From Candidatus Thorarchaeota archaeon MP11T_1 (GTDB taxonomy: Archaea > Asgardarchaeota > Thorarchaeia > Thorarchaeales > Thorarchaeaceae), in the NCBI GenBank assembly GCA_002825515.1, contig PJET01000206.1, positions 1 through 7,176 on the forward strand: a stretch of 7,176 nucleotides of DNA. Reading direction: 5' to 3'. A program made the translations under genes and the position numbers. Below are positions 1-6,751 of this stretch, in pieces. The notes under the pieces were generated by a model. The model had not been told where the DNA came from and ran no database searches. It saw only the letters and a program-made list of their open reading frames with translations. Position 1 is the stretch's first letter. Every line of letters begins with the position of its first letter.

Positions 1-1933
1 TCCAAGTATCTGGCTGGACTCCAAAGACTGAAATTGAACGATTTATGTTGTCTCCTCCACCATAAGCGTAAGCATTCCAATATTGAACATACCCTGAAAC
101 TTGAAGCACAGGACTAACATGTGCAATTCCCTCCACCTCAGTGATGTTCTGTACCAAGTCCATTGTTACATTACTTAATGTTGGATCGACTTCCACCATT
201 ATGTCTGCTCCTGTTTCGAAGTAAAACACATGTTTCATGTGCGTATTTCCAGTTGTTGCAGAAAGAGAAGCAAATAGACCTGCAGTGAAGACCATCGCAA
301 TAAACATCGTTCCTATTGCTTCAGATTTTTTGAACATCCTTGAAGTTCTGGAAATTAGGCGTGTGCCCACAACCAATGAAGGTCTACGAATCTTGGAAAG
401 TATTTTTGATTTAATCGTCGATGTACTTCTAGACAGCAATCGAGTAAAAGAATAAAGAAAGATGGCCATCACAGGTATAATCGTTGCAGCAAAAAATGTT
501 GATGCCATTGCTGTTAATCCACCAAATGCAAACATGAACATCAGTAGCATCAATAAATATCCAAATATGCCAACGACTAGCATGTCTATGGCTGGATTTC
601 CCATCTTCTCTGACTCAGTGAGAATCTCTCCCTCTAGAACACTGTGGGCTTCTGTGGGAGTCATGAGCAGAGCTTTCACTGCAGAAGGCAAAGCAACAAT
701 TAGTCCTACTATGAATGAGAAGGAAAATACAATGATGATTGCCATGGGTTCCAGAAGCAGTGTGAAACCAGAGAGCTGTTCAAAACTGAAAACCAATAAT
801 TCCCTGACCGAACCTGACAGAACCGCAGAAAGTAATCCTGTAGCTATAGCTCCTAAACTTCCAACGAATCCAGTGGTTATTGCACTACTTAATACCCAAA
901 AGAACGCCTGTAGTCCTGATGAACCTCTAGTTTTGATTGTACCGACGTCTCTGCGTTGCTCATCAGCTAAAAGCTTGGAGTTGTACTGAATAAGCATCAT
1001 GCCCATAATTATTGATGGAATTGAAAATGCAATAGCAACAGCTCTTACACTCATCGACCATACCGCAAATTCGTACACTGCATCCTGTAGTCTAAACGAA
1101 TCATAACTAATGATCCCAAATGGTAATGTTTCCTGTTCAATTTGCTTCTTGATATTCGAAAGGGTTTCAATCATCGTTTGTGCATCATTTTGTACAATGC
1201 CAGCTCTGTCAAACTTGACCCATATCCTATTTTGAATTCCATAATATTCTTCATGCGGCAATAAATCAAATGTCGACTCAAGGGTCGCTGCAGTCGTGAT
1301 TAATTGGAGATACGTTACTTCGGGCTGCCCCCAGTATGGTTGGTACATGTATATATTCGAGATGAAAGTTCCTACAATTATAAACGACTTTTCCACTTCT
1401 ATCTCAGACCAATTGCCATCAGACCAGTCCTCAATAGTGATTGATAATGAATAATTCCCACCTATTTCAAGGCCCTCTGATATAAATAGACTCTTTTCCA
1501 CGAGACACGAATCATTATCATAGCTGAGTGTGCCAGATACTAACTCTATAGCTTCAGGAAACGTGTTAAAGACAGTTTGATTGATACCAAGAAATCCCTT
1601 TCTAATGTATCGATAATCCTCTCCATACCAATCATAGATATTCACAAATGTGAGTGGCTCAGTAGATATCACATAATCCTGTGACTCCACCGTGTTTCTT
1701 ATGTCATCTACTGTCATTGAGTTAGGATCTGAGAAATTCTGAAGATAGAATGGAGTACCAAAGGACACTTCCATATCGATTGGAACATCAGCTGTCATAT
1801 CATTTAGAACGGTAGGTGCAGTAGAGTCCATATAGAACAGAATGCCCCCAAGTACTCCGCTTGAAAGTGAGAATATCAAAAGTGTTGTGAGGACTTCTGG
1901 AGCTCTTGCTGATAATCGTGCGAAAAGGAACAT
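1..1933 (-). CDS. FtsX/MacB-type ABC transporter permease, second of the operon (3' end beyond window)
   Basis: An open frame of 644 codons runs without a stop from ATG 1933 to the left edge, so the C-terminus is missing. Visible layout: TM1 about residues 15-33; an extracytoplasmic MacB-type domain about 35-285; TM helices about 292-316, 344-374, 394-416, 448-473, 476-500 and 538-560; then the start of a second extracytoplasmic domain from about 561. The FtsX hallmark after the first large domain is visible as EQRRDVGTIKTRG (325-337). A second family signature, MTPTEA, follows TM4. This repeat plan is that of duplicated, about 10-TM permeases such as YbbP, and the missing part should be the rest of domain 2 plus three helices. 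The ATG directly follows the TAG of the upstream permease and has a GGAGGTGA ribosome site inside that gene, so the start is well supported. It probably shares the ATPase encoded at 4754-5452. Substrate unknown. Confidence 0.9.
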   Translation of the reverse strand, partial: MFLFARLSARAPEVLTTLLIFSLSSGVLGGILFYMDSTAPTVLNDMTADVPIDMEVSFGTPFYLQNFSDPNSMTVDDIRNTVESQDYVISTEPLTFVNIYDWYGEDYRYIRKGFLGINQTVFNTFPEAIELVSGTLSYDNDSCLVEKSLFISEGLEIGGNYSLSITIEDWSDGNWSEIEVEKSFIIVGTFISNIYMYQPYWGQPEVTYLQLITTAATLESTFDLLPHEEYYGIQNRIWVKFDRAGIVQNDAQTMIETLSNIKKQIEQETLPFGIISYDSFRLQDAVYEFAVWSMSVRAVAIAFSIPSIIMGMMLIQYNSKLLADEQRRDVGTIKTRGSSGLQAFFWVLSSAITTGFVGSLGAIATGLLSAVLSGSVRELLVFSFEQLSGFTLLLEPMAIIIVFSFSFIVGLIVALPSAVKALLMTPTEAHSVLEGEILTESEKMGNPAIDMLVVGIFGYLLMLLMFMFAFGGLTAMASTFFAATIIPVMAIFLYSFTRLLSRSTSTIKSKILSKIRRPSLVVGTRLISRTSRMFKKSEAIGTMFIAMVFTAGLFASLSATTGNTHMKHVFYFETGADIMVEVDPTLSNVTMDLVQNITEVEGIAHVSPVLQVSGYVQYWNAYAYGGGDNINRSISVFGVQPDTW

Positions 1934-4738
1934 CTACACATCACCTCCATATGGTGCTGCTTCTGCCCAAGTCGCATTCAGTGTCGAGGCAAGATTGATT
2001 CGTGATCCAAAAACAGCAGCGATACCGATGAAGATTACCACTGAAACAATGAAGAATGCTAGAACCTCAACAATAGTAAGCCATGGAATAACTGGAAATA
2101 TTGCCACAGGATAGATTGAGTACCAGGAAGCCATGCCACTTGATGTTGACGCGATTGATGTTGCCAGATATAGAGGTCCATAGACAAATAGAACTACCAA
2201 ACTAAATAACATTAGCACAAGCATTTCGGCTCCTTGTGCCCTAATAATTAATCCAATATCCGCACCATTTGAACGGAGCAATGCTATCTCTCTTCTCCTT
2301 TCTCGAACACCTTCTAGGGCATAGACTGCAAATGCTCCCATAATTGTACCAATTGTAAGAACAGTACTCATTGTGTCGATGGATCTGTCCATATGGTATG
2401 ATACTTGGTTCAGATACTCATCAGTCCTTGATATAACCGAATCCCAAAGGCCTTCATGGAGTACCTGCATACCTCCTAGTTCCAATAGCTCATTAGCAAT
2501 GATAGATGCGTTTGCTCCCTCTTCTGTAGCTACGCAGAGAAATGAATAAGTTTCATTGACAATACTGAAGTGGGTGCCTAAATAATCTCGATTCACTAGA
2601 ACCCTTTGCTGACCCACTATCTGGTAAAACCAGGGTATGTATGGATATGGTGTATATGGGATCATATCATAGTAGAACCAAGGGTCTCGTTTTGGCATCT
2701 CAGGTAGGGAATTGACTACTCCAACGATTCTGAATGAAATTGGAGTTGTATCTTCATATAGTTGAGTTGCACGTAGTATATCTCCAACCTCTAAATTAAA
2801 ATCTTCAGCAATATCTGATGAAATGATTGCTCCATCTGGAATTGAAGCGAGAGACTCTATCATTTCAGCCATTTCTGAGTTATTCAATCTACTACCAAGG
2901 TAATAATAACCAATTTCTGAATACTCCGTTGGATTCACGGCAAGAAAGGTATTTTGTCCTTCATACCCGCTAGTTAGGAACAACTCAATCTCAGAAACCA
3001 ATGATGCTGATACAACTTGATCGTGATTTGTTACATTGGTAATGAAATCGTCCCAAAGAGCGTATTGTGATTCATCAAGAGCAAAAGTAAGGTCTGATCC
3101 AACACTAAGCCTTGACTGGTATTCTATTGTCACTGGTAAGGAGGCATCAATGACTGCACTGTTCCACGATAGGCAAATCGCTAAAACCAATACCATTGCT
3201 GCAGCCCCACCTGAAGATGCTCCCTTTCCAATCCTTCGAATGCCTATTGATGCTGAGATTTGGCCAACCAATTTTGCCATATATTTAGAGATAATATTTG
3301 CACCCCTTCTAAGTAACTTGATAGAAAGGCTGGCCACCCCGAGGAAAAGCGGAAGTGGAACAATAGGAAGAATAAGACCAAGAATAGGGTCTGAGCTAAC
3401 AGTTGCTCCTCCTGTTGTGAGAGTAAGTAGAAGTAAACTAGCAATAACAACAACAAGCAGATCCCATCTGATGAAATTGAATCCTCTCACTATCTTTGCT
3501 ATTTTTCCAGTGTTTTCATCAACGGATTTCTTAGTTGAGTAAATAACCCGATACCCTCCCAGTGTAAATAAGGGCAAGACTATTCCAACAGCTACTGAGA
3601 TTAACAATGATTCAATGGAAACAAGAAGTGGTTCAGTAATCATCAGTTCGAAGTTGAACTGAAAATATCCAGTTGACGATATAGCTACTCTACTAACTAG
3701 AATTCCTATGATAATGCCAAAAATACAAGAGAGTATAGAAAGGATAATGATTTCTCGATTTACTATCTTGTCTAGGTCTCCTGTTGATGCTCCTCGTGAG
3801 TAAAGAACTGAGGCTTCGTATCTTCTTTCATTCACATTATGCCTTATCGCCAAAAAAGTAACAAAAACAATGAGGACAATTATGGCAGAGGACCTAATTA
3901 ATTGATTAATCCTAGCCATTTGAATCCACATCATATAGTAATTTATTGCATCTGCAATATGGTTTGCCACCCAAAATCTAGATGTCCATGGATTTTGTGG
4001 ATCATAGTTGGGGTCTAATTCACGAACTGCCTGGGATATTCCATTAACATACGCAAGAGAACCTCCTGCGTTAAAGGGAGTAACTCTTGATCTATCTATA
4101 TCAATATACACCTGGTAGTCTGGATATTGCATTATTTCAGGATGTACCATAGCTATACTTTCATAATCCCAGATATATGGGCTAGATACATCTTCGTCAC
4201 CATGTTTGTAGATTCCTATTATTTCGACCTCTTGGAGGTCATCGTACCAATATGCAGAGAAATTTACAATTTCTCCAATCCTGATATCATAGAATTGGGC
4301 AATGTAATTGCTGACTGCAATCTGTGAACTGTTGTCTTCTGGAAGTGCACCATCAACAAGAGTAATGTAATCTGAAAATGTGTCCATGAACTCTTGGTCA
4401 GGTGCGATGACCCGTCCGTATATGTAATCCAGCCATGAATCATATGTACTATTTACCCAGTATTCAAAGCCTCCACTAGCTATTTGAAGCGCTGCAGCTT
4501 TTGTTACGCCATCTATGCTCCTAATACCATTAACATAATTTTCTATAGTATCTCCCTCAGCAGACATCGCAATCGGGCCAACATCTGCCATATTGTTATC
4601 CCATTCATAGATTGAGTATGAATCAACATATACTGTGATGCCCATTGCCATTGCTGAGGCAAGAAGAAAACAAAGAAGAGTGACTCCCTTTCGTCGCAGA
4701 CTATGAAATGCCTCATAACCAGTAGGCACAGCAGCCAT
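1934..4738 (-). CDS. Duplicated FtsX/MacB-type ABC transporter permease, 934 aa
   Basis: A complete polytopic membrane protein. Layout: TM1 about 17-37; extracytoplasmic domain 1 about 38-280; TM helices about 282-300, 328-352 and 370-392; a central pair about 424-440 and 451-472; TM about 508-525; extracytoplasmic domain 2 about 526-788; final helices about 791-810, 838-861 and 886-910. The FtsX hallmark occurs twice, after each large domain: NERRYEASVLYSRGA (303-317) and ERRREIALLRSNGA (813-826). This shows an internal duplication as in YbbP-like permeases. Both extracytoplasmic domains carry MacB-type core elements, for example a VGDILRA strand (651-657) and an IVGVV strand (671-675). Family knowledge: the ATPase drives long-range movement of the outer domains for lipid, lipoprotein or peptide extrusion or for signalling. 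The start is ATG with GGGAGG 10 nt upstream. The gene lies 15 nt after the ATPase gene and abuts the next permease with no gap. Domain 2 carries an aromatic/proline-rich loop at 685-706. Several N-x-S/T sequons face outside, so N-glycosylation is possible (inference). Confidence 0.93.
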   Translation of the reverse strand: MAAVPTGYEAFHSLRRKGVTLLCFLLASAMAMGITVYVDSYSIYEWDNNMADVGPIAMSAEGDTIENYVNGIRSIDGVTKAAALQIASGGFEYWVNSTYDSWLDYIYGRVIAPDQEFMDTFSDYITLVDGALPEDNSSQIAVSNYIAQFYDIRIGEIVNFSAYWYDDLQEVEIIGIYKHGDEDVSSPYIWDYESIAMVHPEIMQYPDYQVYIDIDRSRVTPFNAGGSLAYVNGISQAVRELDPNYDPQNPWTSRFWVANHIADAINYYMMWIQMARINQLIRSSAIIVLIVFVTFLAIRHNVNERRYEASVLYSRGASTGDLDKIVNREIIILSILSCIFGIIIGILVSRVAISSTGYFQFNFELMITEPLLVSIESLLISVAVGIVLPLFTLGGYRVIYSTKKSVDENTGKIAKIVRGFNFIRWDLLVVVIASLLLLTLTTGGATVSSDPILGLILPIVPLPLFLGVASLSIKLLRRGANIISKYMAKLVGQISASIGIRRIGKGASSGGAAAMVLVLAICLSWNSAVIDASLPVTIEYQSRLSVGSDLTFALDESQYALWDDFITNVTNHDQVVSASLVSEIELFLTSGYEGQNTFLAVNPTEYSEIGYYYLGSRLNNSEMAEMIESLASIPDGAIISSDIAEDFNLEVGDILRATQLYEDTTPISFRIVGVVNSLPEMPKRDPWFYYDMIPYTPYPYIPWFYQIVGQQRVLVNRDYLGTHFSIVNETYSFLCVATEEGANASIIANELLELGGMQVLHEGLWDSVISRTDEYLNQVSYHMDRSIDTMSTVLTIGTIMGAFAVYALEGVRERRREIALLRSNGADIGLIIRAQGAEMLVLMLFSLVVLFVYGPLYLATSIASTSSGMASWYSIYPVAIFPVIPWLTIVEVLAFFIVSVVIFIGIAAVFGSRINLASTLNATWAEAAPYGGDV
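1942..1949 (-). promoter_or_regulatory. Shine-Dalgarno site for the second permease
   Basis: On the minus strand the sequence GGAGGTGA lies 8 nt before ATG 1933. It is a near-perfect anti-SD complement and sits inside the last codons of the upstream permease (its C-terminal Gly-Gly-Asp-Val). This fixes the start and indicates translational coupling. Confidence 0.75.
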
Positions 4739-4747
4739 CTACTTCTG

Positions 4748-4753
4748 CCTCCC
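4748..4753 (-). promoter_or_regulatory. Shine-Dalgarno site for the 934-aa permease
   Basis: On the minus strand GGGAGG lies 9 nt upstream of ATG 4738, in the 15-nt gap after the ATPase stop codon. It supports that ATG as the start and suggests coupled translation of the two genes. Confidence 0.7.
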
Positions 4754-5452
4754 TTATAGATTCTCTATCATACCATCACGCATTCTATAGATATGGTCCA
4801 TCTTCTCACCAACCTCAGGGTCGTGAGTAACTGTAACTAGCGTTCCACCCTCACCTTTAGTCAGGGACACAAGTATTTCCAAAATCTCTTTCCCTGTGCT
4901 ATAGTCCAAATCCCCAGTGGGTTCATCTGCAAGGACAATCACCGAACTTGTCGTACCTGAAGGTTTAGCAAGAGCTCTCGCTATTGCTACGCGCTGCTGT
5001 TCTCCACCTGACAATTCATCTGGTCGATGATCAGCTCTCTCTGTTAGGCCAACCAGAGAAAGTAAATGGTCAACGCGATCTTTACGTTCGTCTTCCTCCA
5101 CTCCACCAATAAGTAGAGGAAGTTCCACATTCTCATAGGCTGAAAGAACTGGAAGTAGATTGAAGAATTGAAAAACGTAGCTAATTTTGCTTCGGCGAAC
5201 TTTCGTGAGTTCACTCTCATCCATATTTGTAATATCTACGCCATCTAGGACTACATTCCCGTATGTAGGTCTATCAAGCGCACCAATCAGATTCAAGAGA
5301 GTTGTCTTGCCTGAACCCGAGGGTCCCATGATGCCAATTGCGCTGCCTCTTTTGATTTTAAGTGAAACGCCTCTCAGAGCATGAACTTCAATTTCACCCA
5401 TCTTGTAGATACGCGAAACTTCATTCAAGTCAACGATTACATCATTATTCAA
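4754..5452 (-). CDS. ABC transporter ATP-binding protein (LolD/MacB/YbbA-type)
   Basis: Cytoplasmic ATPase that powers the two permeases encoded downstream. Numbered from the TTG at 5452 (232 aa), all motifs are intact: Walker A GPSGSGKT (43-50), Q-loop Gln95 in VFQFFNL, signature LSGGE (147-151), Walker B with Asp176 and catalytic Glu177 in LADEP, D-loop GDLD, and switch His210 in VTHD. The phrase ADEPTGDLD and the LLPVLSAYENVELPL segment after the Q-loop are typical of the LolD/MacB/YbbA/FtsE-like group, which pairs with FtsX-fold permeases, so the neighbours agree. A slightly long stretch, AKPSGTTSS, precedes Walker B. Start choice: TTG 5452 has GGAG 9 nt upstream and gives the usual family length. 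The frame stays open to a GTG at 5539 (261 aa), but that start has no ribosome site and adds 29 residues resembling nothing in the family. The family call is secure; the start is less so. Confidence 0.9.
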   Translation of the reverse strand: MNNDVIVDLNEVSRIYKMGEIEVHALRGVSLKIKRGSAIGIMGPSGSGKTTLLNLIGALDRPTYGNVVLDGVDITNMDESELTKVRRSKISYVFQFFNLLPVLSAYENVELPLLIGGVEEDERKDRVDHLLSLVGLTERADHRPDELSGGEQQRVAIARALAKPSGTTSSVIVLADEPTGDLDYSTGKEILEILVSLTKGEGGTLVTVTHDPEVGEKMDHIYRMRDGMIENL

Positions 5453-5461
5453 GTCTACCCA

Positions 5462-5465
5462 CTCC
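5462..5465 (-). promoter_or_regulatory. Candidate Shine-Dalgarno site deciding the ATPase start
   Basis: GGAG on the minus strand lies 9 nt upstream of TTG 5452. A stronger-looking AAAGGAG at 5515-5521 has no in-frame ATG, GTG or TTG at a usable distance, so it does not set a start. Confidence 0.4.
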
Positions 5466-5618
5466 GGAGCCTTTCTCGTGATGGCTAAGCTGAATCTGAA
5501 GACTAATAAATTACTCCTTTGAAGTATCAAAAATTGCACTAATAGTAATGATCCAAAAATTATCTGCGCACATGCAACCAGTAATTAATTGATTTCTTCA
5601 GATTTTGCGTACAACATC

Positions 5619-5630
5619 AGAAACTTTAAG
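5619..5630 (+). promoter_or_regulatory. Candidate archaeal BRE/TATA element for the four-TM protein gene
   Basis: The sequence AGAAACTTTAAG has a purine-rich BRE-like half followed by TTTAAG. An archaeal start site about 25-30 nt downstream would fall near 5652-5658. That leaves a leader of roughly 25 nt containing the GAGGTG ribosome site. The evidence is spacing and composition only. Confidence 0.35.
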
Positions 5631-5664
5631 ACTACTCGTGACTTATTTGGTCATAGAATAGCTA

Positions 5665-5670
5665 GAGGTG
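5665..5670 (+). promoter_or_regulatory. Shine-Dalgarno site supporting the TTG start at 5680
   Basis: GAGGTG lies 9 nt upstream of TTG 5680. The next possible start, ATG 5695, has only a weak GAAGAG closely upstream, so the TTG is preferred. Confidence 0.55.
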
Positions 5671-5679
5671 TAGCTAACA

Positions 5680-6321
5680 TTGTCTGAAGAGATAATGGCG
5701 CGTAAATACGAATTCTTCAGTTGGCAAGGATTCATAGTGGGCGCTATTGTCATGACTATTTCGCTTGTTGTCCAATCATTCATCAGCTTCGAAATTGTTT
5801 GGACAGAGCGTACAGTTGGCTATGCTCTATACATCGCATTCTCAGCATTTGTCGTTGGAATAGCATCCGGAGGAGTGCTGGTCTATCTTTTCCCTCCAGA
5901 TCAGGATGTGATTGGGATTGCAGGTTTAGGCAGTGATGATGTTACCCAACATCTATCACTAATCCTAGTAATTCTCGCATTAGTACAACCTATCTTCACT
6001 GGTTTCGTATTCTTCTACGAATATTTTGGCACAGATCAATTAATCTTCATCTGGGTAATGCTCGGATTTGCTGCGCCAAGTCTGGGATTAACAGTTGCTA
6101 TGTTTGAACGATCTCGAGCTATCGGAGAGGATCTTAAAGTCTACTTCTCAGTTAATGAAAGACTCGACATGTCAAGCTTGGATTGGCTTCATGCATTTGG
6201 TCCTCGAACTGCAACCTATCGAATGGGTATGTTAGAGAGTGCAGCAAGGAGAGTTGAAGGACTGCGAATTTCGGGTCACGAGATAGTAAGAGAACACAGT
6301 CGTTTTGCCGTCAATCAATAA
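5680..6321 (+). CDS. Uncharacterised four-TM membrane protein with cytoplasmic tail, 213 aa
   Basis: I do not recognise this family. Four hydrophobic helices are clear at about 15-38, 46-71, 92-115 and 120-142. A charged N-terminus (MARKYEF) and an ERSR motif just after helix 4 place both ends in the cytoplasm by the positive-inside rule. Between helices 2 and 3 there is a short loop containing PPDQD and a Gly/Asp-rich stretch (GIAGLGSDD). The tail, residues 143-213, is soluble, rich in Arg and Glu, and probably helical near AARRVEGLR. It has no Cys pairs, nucleotide-binding loop or other catalytic motif that I can name. The start is TTG behind GAGGTG. The gene runs divergently from the transporter operon and may share control with it, but nothing shows they work together. 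Its stop lies 2 nt from the stop of the convergent zinc-finger gene. It is probably a real gene, given the strong membrane pattern, the ribosome site and the lack of a credible competing frame. Confidence 0.8.
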   Translation: MSEEIMARKYEFFSWQGFIVGAIVMTISLVVQSFISFEIVWTERTVGYALYIAFSAFVVGIASGGVLVYLFPPDQDVIGIAGLGSDDVTQHLSLILVILALVQPIFTGFVFFYEYFGTDQLIFIWVMLGFAAPSLGLTVAMFERSRAIGEDLKVYFSVNERLDMSSLDWLHAFGPRTATYRMGMLESAARRVEGLRISGHEIVREHSRFAVNQ

Positions 6322-6323
6322 AA

Positions 6324-6662
6324 TCAGTTAGCATGTTTCTTTCTCTTATGAACCTCCAGACCAAGTTCATTCCATGCTATCCAGTTGCATTTCAAACATG
6401 TATAGGATGTACTCCCAAGACCAAAACGCGGCGGAGGTCTTTCTTCAAGCTGATATATGGTGCCACCGTAACCACTTCTCTTCGCTGAAATAACTTTGAA
6501 TCTCTTCTTGAAACAATCTGTACAGATATTTACATTCTTTCTTGTATCATTTGCAAAAGTATCTTCGAGGCTCTTTGCAGGTTTGATTGGATCTACTACT
6601 TTACCACAACTTTCACAGTAATCTTCCGACGTAATCACCACGTTGTTTGTTAAGGGCATCAT
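6324..6662 (-). CDS. Small zinc-ribbon plus C2H2-type zinc-finger protein, 112 aa
   Basis: Two potential zinc sites are visible. The N-terminal half has CESC (Cys16, Cys19) paired with CTDC (Cys47, Cys50), a four-Cys zinc-ribbon-like arrangement with a 27-residue spacer. The C-terminal end has Cys89, Cys92, His105 and His110, spaced C-x2-C-x12-H-x4-H, which is the classic C2H2 finger spacing. It ends with basic residues (HKRKKH). A short basic linker (KKRFKVISAKR) and a PPP turn join the two parts. Such small proteins in archaea may bind nucleic acid or mediate protein contacts; the actual role is unknown. ATG 6662 is followed by a second ATG at 6659. No ribosome site precedes either, which would suit leaderless translation. 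It lies downstream of the GTPase on the same strand with an 89-nt gap and could be co-transcribed or have its own promoter. Its 3' end faces the membrane-protein gene at 2 nt. Confidence 0.85.
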   Translation of the reverse strand: MMPLTNNVVITSEDYCESCGKVVDPIKPAKSLEDTFANDTRKNVNICTDCFKKRFKVISAKRSGYGGTIYQLEERPPPRFGLGSTSYTCLKCNWIAWNELGLEVHKRKKHAN

Positions 6663-6678
6663 TATGTTTAGTGATTAG

Positions 6679-6706
6679 CTATATGCTGATGTTTGTCCAC
6701 TATATG
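6679..6706 (-). promoter_or_regulatory. Twin CATATAG elements upstream of the zinc-finger gene
   Basis: Within the 89-nt gap, CATATAG on the minus strand occurs twice, at 6700-6706 and 6679-6685, exactly 21 bp apart. The distal copy is a fair TATA box for a start site near 6677, leaving a leader of about 15 nt. The proximal copy, about 20 nt before the ATG, is rather close for a leaderless start. Either may be the promoter, or the pair may be a binding site. Sequence evidence alone is weak. Confidence 0.3.
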
Positions 6707-6751
6707 AATTCTCTGAGTTGATTCTTGTAGTTGTCGATAGAAGGGGTCATG

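Larger units (their letters stand above)
5540..5679. promoter_or_regulatory. Divergent intergenic control region
   Basis: This AT-rich gap separates the leftward transporter operon from the rightward membrane-protein gene and must hold both promoters. For the leftward operon, two minus-strand TATA-like stretches are possible: GATAATTTTTGG (5553-5564), or AATTAATTAC preceded by GAAATC (5581-5596). I cannot choose between them. No strong inverted repeat suitable as an operator stands out. Confidence 0.4.

Noticed and set aside
237..989. Two plus-strand open frames (237-455 and 462-989)
   Set aside because: They are antisense to the second permease, whose minus-strand frame is continuous here, carries TM helices and the FtsX motif, and explains the composition.
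1..1933. Possible frameshifted or pseudogenised second permease
   Set aside because: Codons were checked in detail over 599-1000 and spot-checked elsewhere from 2 to 1933. The single frame stays open and keeps family motifs in order; it is merely cut by the window edge.
1842..3542. Plus-strand open frames at 1842-2114 and 3036-3542, and a minus-strand one at 3244-3456
   Set aside because: They are shadows of the permease genes, with no ribosome site, no family features and biased composition from the opposite or shifted frame.
5187..5384. Plus-strand 65-codon open frame inside the ATPase gene
   Set aside because: It is antisense to the intact Walker A to Q-loop region of the ATPase.
5605..5614. 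TTGCGTACAA as an operator palindrome in the divergent gap
   Set aside because: Only the outer TTG/CAA and a GTAC core are symmetric, in offset registers; it is too short to separate from chance.
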